From Reclinomonas americana ATCC 50394 (lineage: Eukaryota > Jakobida > Jakobea > Jakobida), in contig PS015030.1 of NCBI GenBank assembly GCA_048213135.1, positions 185,363 through 212,039 of the forward strand: DNA of 26,677 bases, written 5' to 3'. Below, in pieces: positions 1 through 14,000 of the stretch. Below the pieces are notes generated by a model, which was not told the DNA's origin, did no database searches, and was given only the letters and a program-made list of their open reading frames with translations. The first letter of the stretch is position 1. Every line of letters starts with the position of its first letter. Made by a program: the position numbers and the translations under genes.

Positions 1-2
1 TG

Positions 3-995
3 ATGGAGATGCCGGTCAAGCCGCTCGAGTTGGATGGCATCGCCGCGCAGGAGAATGTGGTGCCACCTCCTCCTCCGCCCCCACCACAACAGCAGGAGCA
101 CAAGGCGGCAGCTTCGAGCAAGGTAGTTGCTGAACATGCACGCACGCGCATCCCCTTCTTCCTCTCATCCCCCCTCCCCGCCCCACAGCCCTCTGGTATT
201 CCTCTTCCTGGTTCTTTCACTGCTCGTCGGGCAGCAGCAGCTGCAGCCGCCGCCGCCGCCGCCTCCACGGTTTCTGTGGAGCCTGTCGGCGCCAATGGAG
301 AAGACGAGAGTGTGGATGGACTGTCGGCACTGGAGATCAAGAAGCGGCAGCTCGCTCGGGTGCGCGCCGAACGCGTTCTGTTGCAGCAGCGACGCCGCCA
401 GATGCAAGACGAGCAGAGCGGCGCCGCGGTTGCCACCGCCACTCCGACAAAGGCCACTTCACCGCCGCGGGCAGATCCGTCGCCTGCCAAGACCATTGTC
501 CCCACCTCACCAGCCCCGGCGGAGGTAGTCGTCCCCTTCACTGCCAAAACGCCACTCGCCAAGCACCCCATCGCCAGCGCAGCAACACAATCTGCTGCTC
601 CACACCTATCGTCAGCTTCATCTCGCCTGAGATGGGCACCGGTTCTGTGCGAGTACAGTGACGCCGACGATGCGCCGCGCTTCACACCGCATTTGCAAAA
701 GACCGCCCCGCGTGTCATGTCCAGCGTGCTGCGCGTGGTGCGTGTGCTGACTGCCATTTCTTCACTCCCATCCATCCTCCTCTAACTCAATTCCCTCGCG
801 CAGAAACACCCAATTCCAGGCACCGTAATCGGCATTGGCATGCAGCGTCCAAAGCAGCACGCACGCCTCCGTTACAACAGCGCCAGCCCGTCAGGGCCGA
901 CTGTGCTTCATCCGCCCGCCAATGGCCGCGGAGCCAGTCGTGTACCGATTCTTCGCCCAGCGCGTACCGCCGCCCCCAGCGCCCCTGCGCGGTAG
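3..995 (+). CDS. Pro/Ala-rich protein of unknown function, probably 5'-partial
   Basis: Three exons fit: 3-122, 189-737 and 804-995 (TAG at 993-995). They total 861 nt, 286 residues if the ATG at position 3 is used. Both introns are 66 nt and phase 0; the first has no stop and could be read through, the second contains an in-frame stop and must be removed. Donors are GTAGTT and GTGCGT; acceptors end CACAG and CGCAG after pyrimidine-rich stretches. Visible features are a proline run near residue 20-28, an alanine run just after the first junction, a charged probable coiled coil (LEIKKRQLARVRAERVLLQQ) and a basic, proline-rich C-terminus. I recognise no domain. The ATG lies three bases from the window edge, so the true start may be outside. 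The gene converges on the SETD9-like gene, leaving 125 bp between the stops. Confidence 0.6.
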
Positions 996-1120
996 GCGGC
1001 GTGTGACGACGTCGCAAACGCCTGTGTTTTGAATATTTTTGTGTGTCTTGTCTTCCTCCTCCTCTATCTGAAATCGCCGGTCGCCATGTATCTGTCGTCC
1101 TTGTTGCAACCTGCCGTCCG
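996..1120. other. intergenic space between convergent genes
   Basis: This 125-bp space lies between two stop codons on opposite strands. It must hold both transcript 3' ends. I see no further gene in it. Confidence 0.6.
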
Positions 1121-4220
<3,100 letters not shown>

Positions 4221-4345
4221 TCAAGGGTGTAAGCATGTCCTTTGTGTAAGGTTCTCATGCAGGACTTGGCCAGACCGGCGCTTTGTTTGATCTCCTTCTT
4301 CTTCTTCTTCTCCTCCCTTTCCCTTCCCCCATTCTTGTTGTACAC

Positions 4346-5005
4346 TCATTGATCATCATCTGCCTTCTCAACTTCGCCTTCCCCTTCAGCGACAAGTGCC
4401 AGCAGCGGGCGCCGAGGTGTCACTGCATGATGCAGGTCGAAAGTGGGCGAGTCCTCTTCGTCGGGCGATCCAGGCACCGGTGGCATCGCAAGAGGCTTCA
4501 AAACCAAGTCGTGGTGAGCGTGCCAGGTCAACGGCGACGTTGGCATGTGGCGGTGGTGCAATGATGCTGGTGGTGGCGACGGTGGCAACGGAGGCGGCGT
4601 TCGCAGAAGAGGGCCCACGCCAATTCCACTTTCGGGGCTGACACCGTCGAACGCGCATCGCACACTTTTGAGCTGCCGCTCGTGCTCGTCGCGCAGCCGC
4701 TTCTGCAGTCGCCGCTTGCGCAAGAACCACAACAGCAGCAGAAGCAGCAATAGGAGAAACAGCAGCGGCAGGACCACGCTGAGCGCAATCGCCCAGCTGG
4801 CGAGGCCGCGACTCCCTCCGCCACTGCTGCTGCTGCTGCTGGTATCTGTTGACGACGTCGAGATCGGACCTGCGGCGAAACAACGCGAGGGAGCTGCGTC
4901 AGTCACTGCGCGACTTGTGTGCACTGCACATGTCACGCAACTCTGCAGTGTGAACTCGGCACTCCGAGCGACCACCGATGGTTGATCGGCATCCATCACC
5001 GTCGC
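4346..5005 (-). CDS. giant gene segment 4: transmembrane helix and cytoplasmic tail (exon 37)
   Basis: The exon is 660 nt, entered at phase 0 after DLIYQ. It encodes a short extracellular stretch with three cysteines (SCVTC, SRC), a Ser/Gly linker, a membrane helix (SVVLPLLFLLLLLLLLLWFL) and a basic juxtamembrane stop-transfer segment (RKRRLQKRLRDEHERQ). A tail of about 105 residues follows, with proline clusters (TPPPLPPSPPP) that look like SH3-type ligands, then acidic and histidine-rich stretches, ending EKADDDQ. A signal peptide at the other end plus this helix gives a type I topology. The tail has no kinase or other enzyme domain. Confidence 0.85.
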   Translation of the reverse strand, partial: ATVMDADQPSVVARSAEFTLQSCVTCAVHTSRAVTDAAPSRCFAAGPISTSSTDTSSSSSSGGGSRGLASWAIALSVVLPLLFLLLLLLLLLWFLRKRRLQKRLRDEHERQLKSVRCAFDGVSPESGIGVGPLLRTPPPLPPSPPPASLHHRHMPTSPLTWHAHHDLVLKPLAMPPVPGSPDEEDSPTFDLHHAVTPRRPLLALVAEGEGEVEKADDDQ

Positions 5006-8000
5006 CTGTCAGTCAGCAGCAACAAGTGAGTGTGTCTATTTGAGAAAGAAGAAGAGAGCAGAGCAGAGCAAATGTCACCTGATAAATGAGATCCTGACTG
5101 GCAAGCGACGAGGCCGCCGAGAAGCTGATGCTGTTAAACACGTCGTCGGCAGCAGCACGTGAACTCGTGCTGTTGCTCTCCGCTGTGTTCACACATTAGA
5201 AATGAGACGAAAAGTCCACCTCCAACCGACAGCAACAGCGTGGACACGCAACTGCACGTCGATGTAATGTTGAACGCTACGATCCAGAAATGCTGTGCAC
5301 TGGCACCCGAAACCACCACGTGATTGAGGCTGCCAATAACTGCAACGAAATCGCACACGGCAAGTTAGTTCACGGAGATCGCGACAGCATGGTAGCAGCA
5401 TGCCACGAAACTCGCAGTCGACGGCAGGCCAATTACAGACGTCGCATTGGTCGCGACGCCACTGCCAGTGACAACGGCGGTCGAGTTACGCGGATTGGCA
5501 GTGAGCAATACGTGCACGCGCTGTGAGGCCGCGGCTCGACGCAGACACTGCCACTTGAGTGTGTAACCGTCCGTGTACTCGAGTACCGGAGTCGTTGTCG
5601 TGTTCGTGTTCATGACGGGTTGCAACGGAGGAGCTGCGGAAGAAGAAGCCAACAGAGTCAGTGCAAGCATCAATGGATCACAGGAGAGGTGCTACAACAA
5701 GAGGTGGTGGCACGATGCAAATACAAGCACCGTACTCTCAACCACATCAAGAAAACACAGTGGAGCCCTGAACACGTTGTGGTGGCACAATGCAAGGCGG
5801 TTCGATCTGATCAAGTCTCGTCCATGCACTCTGCTCTATGTCTCGCTTACTGCGTTCACGATGCAAATACAAACACCAGACGGTGCCTATGCCGACGTCG
5901 ACTGTGCCTTCGATCTGACCACCTCTCGTTCTGCCGCACTTGCCTCGTTCACCTTTCCTCTCATTGTCTCTCAGCCTCTATTTTCCTCCACCACACCGCC
6001 CTCCCACTTTCCCATTACTATCCCTCCTATTATCGAATGCCTAACTCGTACTTAATTTCGTGCCTTCTCCGCCACTCCCTCTCTCCCAACTCACCCAACA
6101 CTGACAGCACATCGGATAGAGCGGGGGGCATCGGCAACGCAGTACCCGAGTGCTCCAGGCCAACTTGCACTCCGTCACCAACCATCTCCGTCGGCATTGC
6201 GAACGTGAACCGCCGCGACTCTCGTGCACAGGCGGCATCCACACGGTCCGCCAGAACACGCCTTCGCGACCCCTGCTGCACAAACACTCGCAGACCGGCA
6301 GCATCGGTCACCGCGCTGTTGCACGACCACTCCACATTGGCCTCCTGGCCTGCATACAACGCGTCGAGCTTGGTCGACAGCACCGATGACACCGCCAGCA
6401 CAAAGCCTGTGCGTGGAGAGAGAGAGAGAGTCAGCACAAAATCGCTACTTTTCAATTGCTGCAACACACAAACTGAGTACCAATCCTGCATTTACACACG
6501 CACTCCTCCTCTCTCTCTCATGAGTTGAGCGACTCTGCACTTCACTTGCAGAGAGAGTACATAAACACACTGATCTCTTCCCCCTCATCATCGAAGAAGC
6601 AAAGGGACTCGCTCTGCAGCTCCTCTCTTTCTGCGTCCCCTATCTCCCATTCATTTTCCATGCAAACTCTAATGCGCTCGATTTTCTCTTCTCATCCCTC
6701 CAGCCGCACTCTCCGTCTCCCTTTAGCGTACACTCTCCTCATGCGCCTTCCTCTCTTTCCATTTCCTCTCCTTCCCCTTCACTGTCCCCAAACCCCACAT
6801 CGACTCGTTTTCTATTCCCCTCCCTCCTGCCTCACTCACTGCCTATCTTTTCCTCGCACTCTCCTCATGCGAGTTCCTCTCTTCCCTCTCTTTCAACTTC
6901 CCCTCTCTCCCCCTTCCCCTCTTTCCCCTTTCCCCTCTTCACCCCTCTCCTCATCAAACTCACGTTGCACGGCAAATGACAGCGTCCTCAACGCCACGTT
7001 GCGCAGATTGTCGTACACCTCCACCTGATACGTGTCGGTCTTCACCTCGGCAGGCAGCGTCCACACATACACGTTCTTCGCGTCCCATTGCGGTGAACAT
7101 CGCACCGGCGACACCGCCGCCGTCGCCTCCACCGCCGACGATGTGAGGCTGCTGACGGCACGAATCAAGCGCAGCTGCATGGACCGCGTGGCGGGATTGT
7201 TGCACTGCCAACCGACTTCGATATCCTCACCGGCCACCACCACCGCCACGTCGCCATCGGCCGCCCGCACTGACGCATTGCGCAACTGCGTGCGATACAA
7301 CTGCGGTACCTGGATGGCCGCCGACTCGGCACTGGTGCGCACCGCGTCACGCACGAGTAGACCGATAGGCTGCGACGGCAGTGTCGCGTCGACACGCCAG
7401 TCGAACGCAGTCACCGGGGAGGTGAGATCGCACACAAACGGATCGATTCGGCGCACAACAATCGTCGCTCCAGATGACTGCCGTGCAATGACCTCCACTG
7501 CCGTGATTTGCGGATTGCCGAAACACTGGAAGCCGACGCGAATCAGTTCGCCGGTGAAGATTGGCGTCGTGCTGCTGATCACTGGGTACACCATGGCCAG
7601 TGCACGACGAACTGTCACGCTGACACCGTCGAAAACCGTGGTCGGCGACGAGCTCAACTGCACTCGCAGTGTCCACACGCCTTCAGTAGTCGTCGCTGGA
7701 GTAGCAAAGGACACGGTCGGCCNNNNNNNNNNNNNNNNNNNNNNNNNNNNNNNNNNNNNNNNNNNNNNNNNNNNNNNNNNNNNNNNNNNNNNNNNNNNNN
7801 NNNNNNNNNNNNNNNNNNNNNNNNNNNNNNNNNNNNNNNNNNNNNNNNNNNNNNNNNNNNNNNNNNNNNNNNNNNNNNNNNNNNNNNNNNNNNNNNNNNN
7901 NNNNNNNNNNNNNNNNNNNNNNNNNNNNNNNNNNNNNNNNNNNNNNNNNNNNNNNNNNNNNNNNNNNNNNNNNNNNNNNNNNNNNNNNNNNNNNNNNNNN

Positions 8001-11000
8001 NNNNNNNNNNNNNNNNNNNNNNNNNNNNNNNNNNNNNNNNNNNNNNNNNNNNNNNNNNNNNNNNNNNNNNNNNNNNNNNNNNNNNNNNNNNNNNNNNNNN
8101 NNNNNNNNNNNNNNNNNNNNNNNNNNNNNNNNNNNNNNNNNNNNNNNNNNNNNNNNNNNNNNNNNNNNNNNNNNNNNNNNNNNNNNNNNNNNNTCGTCGC
8201 TCCACCGCCACCCACAAGCAGCACATCAACATCGACCGATCCAGTCGCGCTGTCTTGCACGCACTGCACCGTTGCCTCGTATTGGTAGTTGTGATACAGG
8301 ACCGTGCCGGCGGCAGGCGACGTCATCGTAAACGTCGGCGCTGTGAGATGTGTCAGCAAGAGGCAGACATCTCACACGCCCATCTGCATCACCTCAATAA
8401 CTCACCAGACAAGACAAAGGCCGACGACGTGGCAGTAGGTGCAAACGAGCCACCGTCCGTTCCCGTCACTCGCAGTACATACGACACACCAGTCGGCTGC
8501 GCGCCGACGACAGCCGGTCCCACCGTCAACGTGGTTCCTCCAAGCGCGCACGTCACAGCTTGAGATGGCACCACCACAACAGCAGCGCCACCTCCAGCCG
8601 GCAACACAGCCACACTGACGCCAGTCACCGACGGCAGGTTGCACTGCACTTGCAGTGTGATGGCGCTGACCTCAAACGCCGTCGGCGGTGTTGTCCACGG
8701 CAGCTGGAGAGACGTCACACTGAACACGGACGCTGTGCACGACGCGCGGGTGAGCAGGTCAATCAACTGCTGTTTCTTCATTTCGTGCTCTCTCTCTTCT
8801 CTTCTTCACAGTCTCTCTCTCTCGTTCGCATCCCGCGTCTGCGGTTCGATGTCGTCTCGCCTTTGTATGCTCTCTATTCTCGTCTGTCGTCGTCAGGCGA
8901 TTCTTCCTTGCTCTCTCGCTCCCACACACTCTCCCTCTCTATGTCCTCCCAATATCTCTCCCTTTCTCGGCCTCTCTCTCTCTCCCTCTTTTGCCCTGCC
9001 TCTCTCTCNNNNNNNNNNNNNNNNNNNNCGCCGCACTCGTTCCCGCAATCATTGCGTCAGCAGCATACACCAACTGCACCGTCAGTGACGTCCCCACAGG
9101 CAACATGCTCGTGCTCCACCACAGTAAACTCTCTGTCGCCGCACTGGCGCAGCTCAGTGGCGCACCCGTCTGCAACGTCACTCCGTTCGACGCCACCACA
9201 TTCACCGCCGTCACCAGCTGATGCGCGCAGCGCACACCAACATTGACGCGCTCCGGCCACACCGACACTATGCGCACCGTCAGCTGCCACGCGACCACCG
9301 TCACGCTGCTCGAACTCGAGCGCTTGCTGCCAACAACAGCCGCATCACGTACCGACAACACCACCGACCCGCCCAGAGACACCAGTGCCGACGGCGGTCG
9401 CCAGTCCACCGTAATAGAGCCACTCGGACACGCCGTCGCGCCATTCACAGTGCCAATCACAATCGGCGCCGTCGACATCGGTGCCGTCGCCTCCACCACC
9501 GCACTCGTGCCAACGAGCGGATTCGCCACACAGCCGAATCGAACGCGATACAGCGTGTCCGTGCTGACAGTGCTCACCACAGTCGGCATGCCGCCGACAG
9601 TGATCACCACTGGCACCGGTGTGAACGTGTCTGCAACGGCACCCACTTGGCCGACGACACTCACCGCACCGCTCGCACCAAACACGAGTGCACTGTGCAT
9701 CACCTCAATCGACACCGTGTACCCACCAGCCGCCGCACCGCCCATGGCCAATGACGCACGCGCCACAGTCCAACTCAGCGCCGTCGACGCACACACCGCG
9801 GTCGACGACGACGTCACTCGTGCCACCTCCACCGTATCCGCCGCATTCGCACTGCCTGTCACCGATACCAGCAGCCGCACGGAGCCGCCAGGCACATTGC
9901 ACGTGTACGACACGGAGTACGTGTAGCCCTCGTACACAGTGCTCGGAAACATGCCGCCCGTCGGAGTCGCACTCGCCGTCAGCACCTGCATCACGGACGA
10001 CTGGCCCGCTGCGCCGGCATAGCCCGTCTGTTGCACTGACACCCGCGTGTTGTTCGATCCGCTCAGACTGCTGTTCACCGTCCACTGCGTCGTGTTTTCC
10101 ACCGCCAAGTTGCCACACGTCGACGACACACCGGTCCCCACCGTTATCGTTCCATTCACCGTCACGTCGACGCTGCTGGTTGCTGCTCGTGCACACCGCC
10201 ACCCAATCGTGTACTGCACGCCCACAAACACCACACCACTGTGACCCGTCGGCACCACCACTCGAACACCCGTCACATCCATCGTGGGCAACGAAAACAT
10301 CGCACTCGACGACCGACTCGTCAGTCGCGGCAAGTCGGCCACATCCAGCGCCAGATCAACGGCCCCCGATAACGACACACTCGGCTGCCACACATACGTC
10401 TGGCTGGCGGCACTCGGCCCGCACGTGGCCGCCACATTGCTGCCAATCACCGTCTCGGCACTCGCACTGGTCGCCGTCCGAACCGACACTTGCACGGCCG
10501 AGACAAGTGCGTTTCTACACGTGAACACGAGGCTGACACTGTCCGCTGACGCCACCGACACCGAGTTGACCACAATGCTGCTGAGGGACGACCCGAATGC
10601 AGACGATGTGCGGCTCAGCGACAGTCCGTCCACATCAATCAGCTGCACTTGCAGTTGATACGTGCCCGCAGCAGCCTCGTCCATACCCACCGCCACCCAC
10701 ACTCGTGAGTTGAGCGTGGCGCCTGCGTCGCACCGAGCCGGATAGGCTTCAAGAACAGCGCGCACGTTGCTGCTGTCACTCACACGCTGCACAGTCACCG
10801 CCACTCGAGCATTCACATCGCGTGACCAGCACCGCCATCGAAGAGTGTACTCGAAGCCGCGGAACACCATGCTTGGAATGCTGCTGCCATCGATCGTCAA
10901 GTCCTCTGCGGAGAAAAGAGAGCACGTGAGCACACCTCCAATTCGAATGCCTGTCGCAAGCTCTCCTTTGTTGGTTCTCTCCCTCTCTCTCGCCGCCAAC

Positions 11001-14000
11001 AAATAACGCACCGATCGCAATGGTTCCGGCTGATGTGTACGGTGATGTCGACGAGAAGCGGACGCACACAAGAAGCCCGTTGATCGCGGCCAACCCGTTC
11101 AAGCCAAGCACAAACGAGATGCGAGTACTCGACACAAATGTCACACTGCTCGGCACGCGAGTCCACGCATCCGCCAGGTTGATCGGAGAGCACGACCGCG
11201 CAACAACAACCGCCTGCACATCTCCACCTGCCGTGAGGTCCGTGAACGATTGACCGTTGATGTTGAACGACTGCTGCGACCCAACACCGCCAATACTGAC
11301 AGCAGCAGGTGACACGGACGAGAACCCAGCTGTGCACATCAAAGAACACACACATGTATCCACACAAGTGAGTCGATTGATCATTCGACCAAAGAAAAAG
11401 CACCACGATACGAACCCACGTCAAGTGTGCCGACGCTGGAAAACGGCGCTCCTGTTCCCCATGATGCACATATCTGGTACGTGCCAGACACGCTGCTCAG
11501 TCCCAGATACGGAACACCCAGACTGATACTATTGTTCGTGATGGCTGTCGCCGTGAGCGTGGCCACAGACGGCCCACTAGCACACGAGGCACGAAGTACA
11601 AACGATGTCGACAACAGGCTGCCCACGTAACCCCCGCCACCAGTTAATGTCACCGCCCTCGGCGTCAGATCTCGCAGCACCATTGCTGGACTTATAGTGG
11701 TTGTCGACAGGGAGTAAATGCCGAGCGGCGCAAACATTGACGGAGGTTGATTGGGAATCTGGGTGCACAAGTAGTACANNNNNNNNNNNNNNNNNNNNGA
11801 CCTCTGTGACACCGGCTCTGGTCTTCATCAATGCTAGCAACTCGTGAGTTTGCTGAAGAGTGATGTACCCAAGATGGCGAATTTGGATCTCATGATGCCA
11901 CTTCGTCTCACAGTCACACGGTGCAAGTTGGAGGCAGTGGATTTTTAGCATCGTTTGCCAGCGACGCTTCCCTGTTTGTGGTGTCGTCGTCGTGTGCGGC
12001 CGCGGCACCGACAGCAGTCATGTCAACGTCGACACAGTCGACGCAGTATGTGGACGCGCAGACGTTGACAACCAGCGTCGTGAGTGCATCAGCGACGACG
12101 CCAGCTGGCAACTATCAGCTGTGTGAGTTTGGGGGAGAGAAGGGAGGAGAACATGCTGTTCGTCAGCTTGAGTGTCACTTGCTTCGTTCTCACGCCCGGG
12201 TGTTTGCGCACAGGCATTCGGTGGACGACTGGTGCGACATACGAAAGTGCTGGCTCACTGGCGCTGGCTTCTGTCTCAAGCATCACGCCGCCGATTTTTC
12301 CCGCGGGGTACAGCACGCAGCTGCAGATCTCGGGTGGTGGCTTCTTGGCGTCGCTGCAGGCACTGACGCGCATGCTGGTGTTGACCAGCGGCTCGTGCAG
12401 TGTTAGCGCGGACACGACTGCGGGTGTGGGTGGGACAGTCGATTCAGTGACGGGCTCGACAGCCATGAGAGTGACGGTGCTGCCGAGTGGATCGTCGACG
12501 GGCGGCGTGTATCGCGTGTGCATGCGTGCTTCTGCCGCCTCTGGTGTTCCGTATGAGGATACGTACTCGGCTGGTGTCACCGTGGGTGAGTGCACATGCC
12601 CTCGTTTTTCTTTCGTTTGCTTATCTATCTCACGGTGTGAAATGATATGTGTGTGTGAGCAGCATCATTCTCTTCGCTCGTTCCCAGTTCGATTCTGGCC
12701 GGCGTCGGTGTGACACACCAGCTTCGTGTGTCGGGAACTGGCTTGCTACCGCCTGGTGCACGCACGGTGCCGACAGACCCAGTGGCATTGGTGGTGGATG
12801 CTGCGTCCAACCCGACTTGTAGCAACGCCGACATTTCCGCCGTGCGATACACGACGTCGTTGTCGTCGGCCAGCACCACGCAGTTGGTATTTGGCTTCGA
12901 TGCCACCGGCGTGTCGACTAACGTCTATCGACTGTGCGTGCGATTGTGGCCGACCCTCGGATATGTGGATGCAGGCCAGATTGGCGTGTTTTCAGTGTCG
13001 GGGGCTTCGCCGTCGGCGATTCCGGCTCTCGCTGGGCAGACGGAGGTGCTGAATGGCAGCGGGTTTGGTGGCACGCTGATTGTGTTTGTGACATCGGACA
13101 GCGCATGTATGGTACCGACGACCGTGGGAGTGACTGTTGGGTCAGTCACGTCAACTACCGCGTCGTTGACGGTGAACGGAAGTGGCCAGACTGGCGGCAN
13201 NNNNNNNNNNNNNNNNNNNNNNNNNNNNNNNNNNNNNNNNNNNNNNNNNNNNNNNNNNNNNNNNNNNNNNNNNNNNNNNNNNNNNNNNNNNNNNNNNNNN
13301 NNNNNNNNNNNNNNNNNNNNNNNNNNNNNNNNNNNNNNNNNNNNNNNNNNNNNNNNNNNNNNNNNNNNNNNNNNNNNNNNNNNNNNNNNNNNNNNNNNNN
13401 NNNNNNNNNNNNNNNNNNNNNNNNNNNNNNNNNNNNNNNNNNNNNNNNNNNNNNNNNNNNNNNNNNNNNNNNNNNNNNNNNNNNNNNNNNNNNNNNNNNN
13501 NNNNNNNNNNNNNNNNNNNNNNNNNNNNNNNNNNNNNNNNNNNNNNNNNNNNNNNNNNNNNNNNGCACGGGCAATGTTAACCACGCCGAGTGAACCAGCG
13601 ACTGCCGACGCGCTCCACCGAATGCTGTGCGCATCGACACCAACAATCAGTGATCCATGGAAACGCACGACAAGCACGAGACTCTCCATACAGACGCACC
13701 AGAGAGTGTAGGCGCCAGATGGAATGCTGGACGTGTCGAGCGTGGCTTGCATCAGCGATGCACTGGTGTACGTGCCCGTCACGGAAGCAGACGTTGCTTG
13801 TGCAACACTCTCCCGACACCCAAAGCTGAGAGCACCGCTGTCCGATCCAAACACATTGACAAACAGAGTGCCACTGATCGTGATCTGTGCCGTCGCTGAG
13901 GACCCAATCACAGCCGGCGACAGGCTGAATGATGGAATCGCAATGGAGATCAACGCCGCCCAGCTCGTGCACGCCGAAATCGGTCTGTGAGTGTGCACAG

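Noticed and set aside
12084-13711. Separate plus-strand gene in the contig 11799-13199
   Set aside because: There is no start or stop at module boundaries, and both ends join the minus-strand gene in frame when flipped.
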